A stretch of 64,000 nucleotides of DNA from positions 25,583 through 89,582 of the forward strand of contig CAZDQL010000015.1 in NCBI GenBank assembly GCA_964507325.1, given 5' to 3'. Positions 16,422-24,657 of this stretch are shown piece by piece. Every line of letters starts with the position of its first letter. Within the stretch, counting starts at the first letter, position 1. The DNA is from CAZDQL01 sp964507325 (lineage in GTDB: Bacteria; Planctomycetota; UBA1135; GCA-002686595). Position numbers and translations under genes: made by a program. Under the pieces are notes generated by a model. The model saw only the letters and a list, made by a program, of their open reading frames with translations. It was not told where the DNA came from and did no database searches.

Positions 16422-17720
16422 ATGGCCCCTCTCCCTCTCCTGCTCCTTCCGCTTGTGGGCGGGAGCGACGCGCCGGCCCCCGCGGCGGAAGCCGGCGGCT
16501 CTCAGGGGCACTTCGCCGAGCCGGTGATGCTCACGGCCGGCGAGCAGCCGCTGGGGCGCGGCTTCCTCTACCCCTCGCCGGAGATGTTCGACGTGGACGG
16601 GGACGGACGGGCCGAGATCCTCTTCGGGGACCTGACCGGCCGGCTGTACGTCACCGAGAAGCTGGCGGGAGACGACCCCCTGGCGTGGAGCAAGCCGCAG
16701 TCGCTCAAGGGGGCCGACGGGAAGCGCTTGAAGTTCAACAACTGGTGATGCGTCGGCATGGCTCCACAGTTCGTGGACTTCAACGCCGACGGGCAGCTCG
16801 ACATCGTCACCGGGACCTTCGACGGCTCGCCCCACGTCTCCTTCGGCAGCGCGGCGGGGTTCACCGAGCCGCAGCACATCCTCGACCGATCCGGCGGCCG
16901 CATCCTGCTCGGCAAGTTCTGGAACGTCGAGGAGGAGAAGTGGGACGAGGCCGACTCCTGGCCAGACCACCACTGCACCTCCGCCGTGGCCTTCGATTGG
17001 GACGACGACAGAGACCTGGATCTGATCCTCGGCGACTACGGCAAGGGCCAGCTCTTCCTCCAGCTCAACGAAGGCCAGCCGAATGCGCCCAGCTTCACCG
17101 GCGAGAGCACGCCGATCGCAGCCGGGGGCGAGCCCTTCACCACCGCGAAGGTGTCCTCGCCGCGGCTGGTGGACTGGGACGGCGATGGGCTCATGGATCT
17201 CCTCGTCGGCAGCTTCGGCAAGGACTCCTGGGGACCTTCCTCCGAGGGCGCCTCCGTCGTCTGGCTGCGCAATACCGGCCGGGTGGGCGCCCCGGTCTTC
17301 GCGGCTCCCAAGACCCTGATCGAACCCAGCCCGGCGCAGCTCGCCGCCGCCCCCGAGCGCCCCGACGCGGGCCTCTACGTGGACGCGGCCGACTACGACG
17401 GGGACGGAGACCTCGACCTCCTGGTCGGCGGCTACAGCTTCTGGTCACCTCATCAGCTCGAGCTCACCGCCGAGCAGAGCGCCCGCGCCGACGAGCTCGA
17501 GGCCCAGATCGAGAAGCAGCTCGAGGCCCTGGGGAAGCTGATGGACGAGGCCTTCGAGGGCGCCGTGGACCTGGATGCGGCCCACCGGGAGCTGCTGGCC
17601 ACGGAGGAACACCAGGCCCTCGACCAGGCCCTGAAGGCCGCGAGCGAGGAGCTCGAGACCCTCCGCCCTCGCCCACAGCGCGAGGCGGCGGTTTGGCTGT
17701 ATCGGCGCGACGGAGGGTAG
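16422..17720 (+). CDS. Secreted FG-GAP/VCBS-repeat protein with in-frame TGA, candidate selenoprotein
   Basis: A TGA at 16746-16748 interrupts an otherwise continuous frame; read through, the product is 432 aa. The start at ATG 16422 has ggag 7 bases upstream and gives a signal peptide (MAPLPLLLLPLVGG). FG-GAP-like calcium-loop repeats (FDVDGDGRAEILFGD, FVDFNADGQLDIVTG, DWDGDGLMDLLVG, DYDGDGDLDLLVGG) lie on both sides of the TGA, so both halves belong to one protein. TGA would be residue 109 and is followed directly by Cys110 (NNW-TGA-CVGM). A hairpin with bacterial SECIS features begins two bases after the TGA. A helical stretch (about 345-420) ends the protein. Alternatives are a nonsense mutation or sequencing error. 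The selenocysteine machinery would have to be encoded elsewhere. Confidence 0.6.
16746..16791 (+). promoter_or_regulatory. SECIS-like stem-loop downstream of in-frame TGA
   Basis: After the TGA (16746-16748), a 7-bp lower stem cgtcggc (16751-16757) pairs with gccgacg (16785-16791). Inside it, a perfect 5-bp upper stem tccac (16763-16767) pairs with gtgga (16773-16777) and closes the loop agttc (16768-16772). G16760 and G16761 can extend the upper stem against U16779 and C16778, leaving C16762 as a single bulge. The loop begins 19 bases after the TGA and has G at its second position. These features match the published bacterial SECIS model: a loop G in the first two positions, short upper stem and 16-37-base spacing. 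Function is inferred. Confidence 0.55.
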
Positions 17721-17788
17721 CTATGGGTCTGGGGGGGAACCTCCGCCTGGGACCATCCGTCGCACACTCACCCCGACCCCTAGCCATC

Positions 17789-20470
17789 ATGAGAGCGCGC
17801 CCCACCCTCGCCGCCCTGCTCCTCCTCGTAGCCGCCGGCTGTGAGGGGACGCCCCCACCGATCTCCTCGACCCCGGCTCCGACCGATCCGCGGGTGGGCT
17901 CGGAGGAGGGGGAAGAAACCCGTCGCCGGCAGCGCGAGCGCTGGCTGGAGGAGATGCACCGCACCGCGCCGGACGTGGACTGGCGCTCGATCGAACGCGC
18001 CAACCAGGAGCGCGAGCGCCTGCGCCGCAACGCCTTGGTCGCCCAGTCGAGGAGCGGTGGGGGACACGGCCCCGCGAGCGCCTCCTCGAGCTGGGAAGAG
18101 GTCGGGAGCCGGAACCAGGCGGGCCACACCCGCTGCGCCGCCCTGGGACCGGACCGCGGCGGCTTCCGCTGGCTCTACGTCGGTTCCGCCAACGGGGGCG
18201 TCTGGCGCGGGCCGCGCGACGGGAGCGCCTGGACGCCGATCTCCGACGAGATCTTCGGTGGGGCCGACGAGCTGGTGGTGCTCGAGCCGGCGAACCTGGC
18301 GGACGAGGACATCGTGATCTACCGCCGCGGGGCCAGCGTGTACCGCAGCGACGACGGCGGGGCCACCTGGACCACGCCCGCGGGGATCTCGCCGCTCTTC
18401 GAGATCCGGCGCATGGTGATTCTGCCGGACGGGCAGCAGACGGTGCTGCTCTACGGCAAGGCATCGCTGGTGGGGAACAAGATCGCCATCTACGCCTCGA
18501 GCGATCTCGGCCAGACCTTCCAGTTGCGCTGGAACGCCGTGGTGAACGCCAGAGGAGACATGTGGGTGCCGCGCTTCGGTCCAGGGGCGGGCAGCGACGT
18601 CTACATCCTGCACCAGGGTGAGGTGCGCAAGTCCACCGACGGGGGCTTCAACTTCACCCTGGTGGGCACCGCCGATGCCGCCGCCACGGATGGTCACCTG
18701 CAGGGGTCCGAGGCGGGGGCGCCGACCCTCTACCTGGCGCTCAACAACGGCGGGTGGAAGCTCTATCGCTCCAGCGACGCCGGAGTGTCCTTCACCCTGC
18801 AAGGCGACCTGACGGGGTACTGGGGCAACATCACTTCGTTGGCCGCCTTCTCCACCTTTGCCGACGCGATCTTCTACGGAGGCGTGGAAGGTTGGCGTTC
18901 CTTCGATGGAGGGGCGAGCTTCGCCAGGGTCAATGGGTGGGGGGAGTACTACGGGGATCCGGCCAACAAGCTGCACGCGGACCTGCGCGGGCTCTCGCCG
19001 ATCCCGGACCCCGACGCGTTCGGCGTGACGGACTTGCTCTACATCAACACCGACGGGGGTACGTACTTCTCCGAGGACTTCGGGCAGACCGTCTCCAACC
19101 TCAGTCTCGACGGGCTCGGCGTGGGCCAGTTCTACTCGACGCACACCACGGTCAACGATCCCGATCTCATCGTGGGGGGGACGCAGGACCAGGGTTACCA
19201 GCGAGGCTTCAAGCAGCCCTCCACCGGATCGGGGCCTTCCACGTCCTTCGATCAGTTGATCAGCGGGGACTACGGGCACCTGAACTCGTCGGACGGGACC
19301 CACGGCTTCGTCTTCAGCACCTACCCCGGCTTCATCCTGATCCATCGAGGAGAGCAGGGTCAGGGGCTGGAATTCGCGGACTTCCCGCCCGGAGCCTCCA
19401 ACCTCTGGCTGCCCCCCGTCGTCGCCGATCCCGACCTGAACAAGGCCTGCTTCTTCCTCGCCGACCACCTGTGGCGCTACGAGCGCTACTCCGGGAGTTG
19501 GCAAATGGCGCAGCACTCCAACCACGACTTCTCGGCGGGTGGTGGGGCTTATCTGACCGCCATGGCCTTCGCGCCCTCGGACTCCCAGCGAGCCTACGCC
19601 ATCAACGCAGCGGGCAAGCTCTTCTGGAGCACGGACCACGGCGTGACGTGGACCCAGTCCTCCAACAACGGGCCCGGTGAGCACTACTTCTACGGCAACG
19701 CGCTTGCGGTCCACCGCTACGACCCGCTGCGCGCGGTGGTGTCGGGTTCGGGCTACTCGAGCCCTGGGGTCAAGGAGACCACCGATGGCGGGCTGACGTG
19801 GCACGCCCTGGACAGCGGCTTGCCGGCGACGATGGTGTACGACATCACCTGGTCGCCCAATGGCAGCCTGGATCTCTACGCCGCCACCGAGGCGGGCGCC
19901 TGGCGCTGGGACTCCGCCGCGGGGCAGTGGGAGAACATCATGGGGCTCGAGGCTCCCGCGACGACCTACTGGTCGGTGGAGTCGGTCGGCGCGGACCAGC
20001 TCGTGCGCTTCGGAACCTACGGCCGCGGCATCTGGGACCATCTCCTGGGAACCGTCGGCGAGACCTACTGCTCCCCCGCGGTGCCGAACTCCACCGGCTA
20101 CTGCGGCAAGCTCTCCGCCGAGGGCAGCGTCGTGGTCGCCGATGACGACCTGACCCTGCGCGCGCGCGACCTGCCGCCGGGGCAGTTCGGCTACCTGCTC
20201 GCCTCGATGACACAGGACTTCGTGGTCTTCCCCGGAGGCAGCGACGGGGTGCTCTGCCTCGGGGGGAAGATCGCGCGCTTCGCCTCCCAGGCCCAGAGCT
20301 CGGGGCCGCTGGGGACCTTCACCGTCGACGTGGACCTGGGGGCGATCCCGCTCAAGCCCCCCCACGCAGTGGCGCCGGGGGAGACGTGGAACTTCCAGGC
20401 CTGGTACCGGGACTTCCACGTGGTCCCCACGTCGAACTTCACGGAGGGGGCGTCGGTCTTCTTCGAGTAG
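17789..20470 (+). CDS. BNR/sialidase-like repeat lipoprotein with C-terminal WYRD module
   Basis: 893 aa from ATG 17789. The signal sequence ends in a lipobox (VAAGC, Cys18), so the protein is probably anchored to a membrane. Residues about 100-720 hold repeated Asp-box-like units (YRSDDGGATW, STDGGFNF, RSSDAGVSF, STDHGVTW, TTDGGLTW), which build beta-propellers of the BNR/VPS10 type. The last 140 residues or so form a module with a YCxxxxxNSTG start, GVLCLGG and a WNFQAWYRD end; it recurs three more times in this window. The frame is open far upstream of 17789, but that stretch overlaps other genes and lacks homology signs. A terminator-like hairpin follows. Confidence 0.75.
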   Translation: MRARPTLAALLLLVAAGCEGTPPPISSTPAPTDPRVGSEEGEETRRRQRERWLEEMHRTAPDVDWRSIERANQERERLRRNALVAQSRSGGGHGPASASSSWEEVGSRNQAGHTRCAALGPDRGGFRWLYVGSANGGVWRGPRDGSAWTPISDEIFGGADELVVLEPANLADEDIVIYRRGASVYRSDDGGATWTTPAGISPLFEIRRMVILPDGQQTVLLYGKASLVGNKIAIYASSDLGQTFQLRWNAVVNARGDMWVPRFGPGAGSDVYILHQGEVRKSTDGGFNFTLVGTADAAATDGHLQGSEAGAPTLYLALNNGGWKLYRSSDAGVSFTLQGDLTGYWGNITSLAAFSTFADAIFYGGVEGWRSFDGGASFARVNGWGEYYGDPANKLHADLRGLSPIPDPDAFGVTDLLYINTDGGTYFSEDFGQTVSNLSLDGLGVGQFYSTHTTVNDPDLIVGGTQDQGYQRGFKQPSTGSGPSTSFDQLISGDYGHLNSSDGTHGFVFSTYPGFILIHRGEQGQGLEFADFPPGASNLWLPPVVADPDLNKACFFLADHLWRYERYSGSWQMAQHSNHDFSAGGGAYLTAMAFAPSDSQRAYAINAAGKLFWSTDHGVTWTQSSNNGPGEHYFYGNALAVHRYDPLRAVVSGSGYSSPGVKETTDGGLTWHALDSGLPATMVYDITWSPNGSLDLYAATEAGAWRWDSAAGQWENIMGLEAPATTYWSVESVGADQLVRFGTYGRGIWDHLLGTVGETYCSPAVPNSTGYCGKLSAEGSVVVADDDLTLRARDLPPGQFGYLLASMTQDFVVFPGGSDGVLCLGGKIARFASQAQSSGPLGTFTVDVDLGAIPLKPPHAVAPGETWNFQAWYRDFHVVPTSNFTEGASVFFE

Positions 20471-20503
20471 GCCTGGGAGCGCTGCAACTGCCGGCGGCGC
20501 GCG

Positions 20504-20524
20504 CGGTCTCCACGGTGGAGACCG
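20504..20524 (+). terminator. Inverted-repeat hairpin after the BNR lipoprotein gene
   Basis: cggtctccac (20504-20513) and gtggagaccg (20515-20524) are perfect reverse complements around a single base. Realistically they make an 8-bp stem with a 5-base loop, 33 bases after the stop. No T run follows, so its strength as an intrinsic terminator is uncertain. Confidence 0.5.
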
Positions 20525-20584
20525 TTCGTGGGGGACTCAGGAGGCAGCTGCGGCTCGGCTCGGTACGATCTCGTGCCGTACCCC

Positions 20585-21172
20585 ATGCCGGACTCGGGAC
20601 CGAACGTGTACGTGATCGGCGGCCCCAACGGGGCCGGGAAGTCGACGTCGGCGCGCCTGCTCCTCGACGGTCTGCGTGTGCACGACTTCGTCAACGCCGA
20701 CACGATCGCGCGCGGGATCTCTGCTGGCGCCGCGGCGGGACAGGCGCTCGCCGCGGGGCGCATCCTGCTCGAACGCATCCGGGAGTACGGACGACGGGAG
20801 GTCGACTTCGCGTTCGAAACGACGATGGCGAGCCGCCGTCTGGAGTCTCGACTGGCGGAGCTGCGCGCTGCCGGCTACCAGCTCCATATCCTCTATCTCT
20901 GGCTCCCCAGCCCCGAGGTCGCCATGCAGCGGGTGCACGCGCGCATGCGGGCCGGCGGGCACGGCATCCCGGAGGAGACGGTACGACGCCGCTACCGCCG
21001 CGGTCTCGCTCGGTTCTTGAACCACGCCCGGGAGCAGGCGCACGGGTGGGTGCTCTACGACAACAGCGCGCTGATGGGTCCCCGGCCGGTGGCCTCCGGC
21101 GGGCGGGGGGTGAAAGGAGGCGTTCACGATGAAGACACCTGGCGACGAGTCCTCGCGGCCGCCGCAGGCTGA
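20585..21172 (+). CDS. Zeta-toxin-like P-loop kinase
   Basis: 195 aa from ATG 20585 (MPDSGPNVYVIGGPNGAGKST). Walker A GGPNGAGKST is at residues 12-21. FVNADTIARGI, then VDFAFETTMASRRLESRL and LHILYLWLPSPEVAMQRVHAR, follow the zeta-toxin/UNAG kinase pattern of substrate loop and Arg-rich lid. Plasmid zeta toxins phosphorylate UDP-N-acetylglucosamine; chromosomal relatives are less studied. An upstream GTG at 20528 would add 19 residues without motif value. The 3' end overlaps the next small gene by 44 bases, a layout seen in toxin-partner pairs. Confidence 0.8.
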   Translation: MPDSGPNVYVIGGPNGAGKSTSARLLLDGLRVHDFVNADTIARGISAGAAAGQALAAGRILLERIREYGRREVDFAFETTMASRRLESRLAELRAAGYQLHILYLWLPSPEVAMQRVHARMRAGGHGIPEETVRRRYRRGLARFLNHAREQAHGWVLYDNSALMGPRPVASGGRGVKGGVHDEDTWRRVLAAAAG

Positions 21173-21383
21173 GGGCGCGCTCTCCCCACTGCTCGCGAAC
21201 CTCGAGGAGAACACGCGTGCCATGCAACGCGGCGTGCGCATGGCGCTGCTGATCCACAAGAAGCTCGGGCACTCCGTGGTCGTGTGGGACGCCGAGCATG
21301 GCACCCAGTGGGTGTTGCCGGAGGAGATCCCGGTGGACGACGCCGAGTTTGAAGGGGAGACCCTGGTGCTGCCCTGGTGGTAG
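21129..21383 (+). CDS. Small protein overlapping the zeta-like gene, possible antitoxin or partner
   Basis: 84 aa from ATG 21129. A Pro/Ser-rich start is followed by a helical segment (LEENTRAMQRGVRMALLIHKKLGHSVVVW) and an acidic end, VDDAEFEGETLVLPWW. I do not recognise a named family. The 44-base overlap with the zeta-like gene on the same strand suggests coupled expression, and the size suits an antitoxin, though antitoxins of plasmid zeta systems usually come first. A fragment encoding the same ending, EETLVLPWW, is found alone at 31310-31351. Confidence 0.55.
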   Translation: MKTPGDESSRPPQAEGALSPLLANLEENTRAMQRGVRMALLIHKKLGHSVVVWDAEHGTQWVLPEEIPVDDAEFEGETLVLPWW

Positions 21384-21410
21384 GGCCCTCGGCCGCGACG
21401 GTCCTCCGCC

Positions 21411-22073
21411 CTAGCGCTCCCTCGGCACGAGCAGCCCGCGCGCCAGATCCTCCTCGGACGGCGCGAAGCGCAGCACCAGCCGCGCGGCCTCCTGTTCCAC
21501 CTCCGTCCGGTCAGCCGCATCGAGGGCGGTTCCACCCGCCTGGAGCGCAGTGGCGACGCGCTGGTCGGAGAAGAGCGTCACCCCCGCCGCGCTCGCCGCC
21601 GCCAGCTCGGTCGCGATGTGGACCGCATCGACGCGTTCGGGGAGCTCGGCCGAGCCGAACCAGATCGGGACGCTCGACAGGTCCAAGGCGGGCCATCCCT
21701 GCGCATCGGGAAGGCTGGGCACGATCGCCACCAGCGCGCCGTCCCAGTGACCCTTGTTCACGCGCTCGCCGGTCTGCTCCCCGATGTAGAGCACGGGCTC
21801 CGCGGTCTCGCGCGGCACCAGGAGGTCGGGGTCGGCGTTGAGGACGACCAGGTAGCCCGTGGTCACCGCAGGGCGCTCGGCCCGCCACCAGTGCGTGAAG
21901 GGCTCCGCGACGCGGAAGGGCCGCGCGTACGCGAGGCCCCAGACCGACTGCGGCGATTCGGGGAGTTCGGGGGGAGCTCCACTATCGCTCGAGTCCTGCA
22001 TACGCCAGGCCGTTGCGGCCGCGGCGAGAGTCGTCGCTAGGGCGAGGGCGGTCCAAATGCTACGGCGCTTCAT
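21411..22073 (-). CDS. Hypothetical exported protein
   Basis: 220 aa beginning MKRRSIWTALALATTLAAAATAWRM, a signal peptide or single membrane anchor. The rest has no motif I recognise; an alternating strand/helix pattern (DGALVAIVPSLPDAQGWPALDLSSVPIWFGSAEL) suggests a compact globular domain. It ends with charged helices. It is convergent with the small partner gene and lies immediately after the hydrolase gene on the same strand (3 bases between them), so the two are probably co-transcribed. Confidence 0.55.
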   Translation of the reverse strand: MKRRSIWTALALATTLAAAATAWRMQDSSDSGAPPELPESPQSVWGLAYARPFRVAEPFTHWWRAERPAVTTGYLVVLNADPDLLVPRETAEPVLYIGEQTGERVNKGHWDGALVAIVPSLPDAQGWPALDLSSVPIWFGSAELPERVDAVHIATELAAASAAGVTLFSDQRVATALQAGGTALDAADRTEVEQEAARLVLRFAPSEEDLARGLLVPRER

Positions 22074-22076
22074 GGC

Positions 22077-24548
22077 TTACTGATCCACCTTGATTATCTC
22101 GACGTCGTCCAAACCGAGCCGCCCCTGCGGCGAGTAGGGAGCCTCCCCGAACTCGAAGCGAATGACCTCGACGCGGGCGAGATCGAGACCACCGCCGTCG
22201 GCCAGGAAATCCGTCAGCCGGATCCGGATCGTCTCGAACTCGTTCGACCAACCTGCGCCCGATCCGAGCCCCGTGCGCTGATACGGCTCCTCGATCCCTC
22301 CGCCGTAGGCGTCGATCCCGATCGTCCCCTCCCCTCCCGCCTCGTCGATGAGCGTAACGGCGAAAGTCGTGTCCTCGAGCACGCTGACGGTGCTCGGATG
22401 GCGCGTGCCCTGGCAGGCCCGGAAAGAGAGGTACTCGTCGTCCGCGAGGTTGCGCTCGGCGCTCGGGATGTCGAACTCGAGGACGCCGGGCTCCTGCCAC
22501 ATGAAGACGATACCGCGCGCCTGCTCCTGCGCACGCGCCGCCCGCGTCATCCCGTTCATCGGATCCTGCGTCGTCCAGCCCAGGGAGGTGTTGGCGTCGT
22601 CGAGCCGACCTTCGGTCAGGTCTCGTACCGTCCAGTACACCTCCTCGCCGCTGCTCGACAGGTGAGGGCTGGGCTCCTCCTGGAAGTTGTCGATCACCAG
22701 GGTTGCGTCGGGACCCTCCTGGAACTCGTAGGTCACGACCACACACCCGTTGTCGTTGCTGGGCTTCCCGATGGGCGCGTACGCCTCCCACTGTCGCCAC
22801 AGGAAATCCTTGGCCGCCGGGTCCCCCTCGGTGTAGTAGCGCACGAGCGGCAGGAAGTACCCGCGCATGATCTTGTGCGTCTTCACAGGGCCGTTCTTGC
22901 AGGGGCCGCTCGCGACCCAGCTACCACCGCCGTCGTGAAAGACGCCGTGCCCCATCCCCTGCAGCACGATCGCGGCGCTGCGCCCCGTGGCACGCTCCAG
23001 AAGCGCGAACGATTGAACGACCGCAGAGCTGGGGCCCCCGGTGACGTCCGCGTCGGCGCTGCCGACCCACAGGTGGTAGTCGACCGTGTGCGGGTTGGAC
23101 TTGCCCTGCGCGAAGAAGACCGTCGGCGCGATGCTCGAGACCAGCCGAATGCTGTCGATCGAATAGGACCGGGGTACGTAGTCGTCGTCCCACAATCGGT
23201 CGTACGCTCGCACCACGCCCTCGCCGCCGCGGCTGTGTCCGATCCAGGTGATGTTCGAGCTGTCGACGCGCCCGGCGAGGACGCCGCCCGCGATCGTGTC
23301 GAGGCTGGCCAGGAAGTGGTCCGTGTTGCGGAGCGTCGTCTCGGAGGCGGTCTCGATACCCGGACCGGTGTTGTTCGAGTGGCTCATCACCACGTAGCCA
23401 TAGGAGGCCATGTGGTAGCCGAGGTGGTCGTACCACTGGTAGTTGTGGCCGTTGCCGTGGCTGACGACGATGAGCGGGAGCAGGCCCAAGCTGGCAGCGT
23501 TGCTCGGGTAGTAGATGTCCTGGAGCAACCACGAGCCGCCGTTGTACAAGATCTCCGTCACGCCGTAGGGCCCGGCCGCCGCCGTGTCGCGCACGGCGTA
23601 GGCCCCAGCGACGTCACCGAGTCCGTCGATGAGGTCGCCCGGTCCGAGCTGTCCGTCGCCATCGGCGTCGAAGACCAGGTCGTAGCCGACGCCGATCTCC
23701 TCCCCGATCGTGCCCACCAGGGTGCCAGCGTCCACGAGCACCGTGTTGGCCTGCACGCCCCCCGTGACGAGGGTCCACGCTTGCGGCGCCCCGCGCACGT
23801 CGATGAGAGAGGGGTCCTGGTCCCATTCCCCGACGCTCTTGGCCGCCACGACGTACAGCTCCCCGGCGGTTCCGGTGAGCCAGGGCATGCGCGCCGTGTC
23901 GATCGCGGCGTGGAGATCGGAGCCCTCGTTCACGTTGCGCACGAATTCGAAGTGCGGGTAGCTCGGGAGCGGACGCCCCGCCAACTCGGTGGCGATGGGT
24001 TGGGTCGAACCCGCGGCCTCGAAGGTGATCGCGAGACCGTTCGAGAGGTTCGATCCCGTGCCACACGGGCTCTGCTCGTCGCGGTACCAGCTCTGGAAGC
24101 CCCACGTCGCGCCAGCCACGATCGGCCCGCCGGCACCGAAGCTCTGGGAGCCGCTCACCACCGACGCGAGCGCGAAGGAGCCGAACTCGTCGGCGACCTG
24201 GACCGGGAAGCGCCACAGCCCGTTCTGTCCCGGGCCGACGCACAACAGGCCGTCGCCGATGACGGTGGGAGGCACGGCCTCGCCCATCAAGACCAGCCCG
24301 AACTGGCCCGGCCCCACGCCGGAGGTGGTGAGGACCAGGTCGTCGGCGAAGACGTCCGCCGAGCCCGCACCCGTCAGCAGGGCGCCGCTGGCCGGATCTC
24401 CGTCGATACCCGAGTTCCCACAGCCCGCGCCCGGATCGTCGTTGGCGCAGGGACAGCCGGTGCCCGGGCAGAAGGGAGTGCCGATCTGACCGGTGGCGAC
24501 AGCGGCCGGCGAGACAGCGAGCAGAATGGCCGGGAGGAGTCTTCTCAT
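22077..24548 (-). CDS. Secreted alpha/beta hydrolase with N-terminal WYRD module
   Basis: 823 aa. The start at the ATG giving MRRLLPAILLAV supplies a signal peptide ending near ATGQ; an upstream TTG extension is unlikely. Residues about 25-175 form the Cys-rich WYRD module (CPGTGCPCAN...GLLCVGPGQ...WGFQSWYRD), here at the N-terminus. Residues about 300-600 are an alpha/beta-hydrolase: LIVVSHGNGHNYQWYDHLGYH, then the nucleophile elbow GHSRGGEG and a late GMGHG histidine motif. The C-terminal 200 residues look like a beta-sandwich. Chlorophyllase or polyester-hydrolase-like activity is possible; the substrate is unknown. Confidence 0.72.
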   Translation of the reverse strand: MRRLLPAILLAVSPAAVATGQIGTPFCPGTGCPCANDDPGAGCGNSGIDGDPASGALLTGAGSADVFADDLVLTTSGVGPGQFGLVLMGEAVPPTVIGDGLLCVGPGQNGLWRFPVQVADEFGSFALASVVSGSQSFGAGGPIVAGATWGFQSWYRDEQSPCGTGSNLSNGLAITFEAAGSTQPIATELAGRPLPSYPHFEFVRNVNEGSDLHAAIDTARMPWLTGTAGELYVVAAKSVGEWDQDPSLIDVRGAPQAWTLVTGGVQANTVLVDAGTLVGTIGEEIGVGYDLVFDADGDGQLGPGDLIDGLGDVAGAYAVRDTAAAGPYGVTEILYNGGSWLLQDIYYPSNAASLGLLPLIVVSHGNGHNYQWYDHLGYHMASYGYVVMSHSNNTGPGIETASETTLRNTDHFLASLDTIAGGVLAGRVDSSNITWIGHSRGGEGVVRAYDRLWDDDYVPRSYSIDSIRLVSSIAPTVFFAQGKSNPHTVDYHLWVGSADADVTGGPSSAVVQSFALLERATGRSAAIVLQGMGHGVFHDGGGSWVASGPCKNGPVKTHKIMRGYFLPLVRYYTEGDPAAKDFLWRQWEAYAPIGKPSNDNGCVVVTYEFQEGPDATLVIDNFQEEPSPHLSSSGEEVYWTVRDLTEGRLDDANTSLGWTTQDPMNGMTRAARAQEQARGIVFMWQEPGVLEFDIPSAERNLADDEYLSFRACQGTRHPSTVSVLEDTTFAVTLIDEAGGEGTIGIDAYGGGIEEPYQRTGLGSGAGWSNEFETIRIRLTDFLADGGGLDLARVEVIRFEFGEAPYSPQGRLGLDDVEIIKVDQ

Positions 24549-24657
24549 GGTGCGTCTCGGATGGAGATGACCCGGTCCACGAATGGCCCGGGCTAGGCCC
24601 CATTGAATCCGCAAGTCGGCGAGTTGTCGACCAGGGCGACCGCGCCGTGAGCCCGGC

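Noticed and set aside
15194..17788. Upstream in-frame extension of the BNR lipoprotein gene
   Set aside because: It overlaps the GT4 and FG-GAP genes and has the Arg/Gly-rich composition of a shadow frame; ATG 17789 gives a proper lipoprotein signal.
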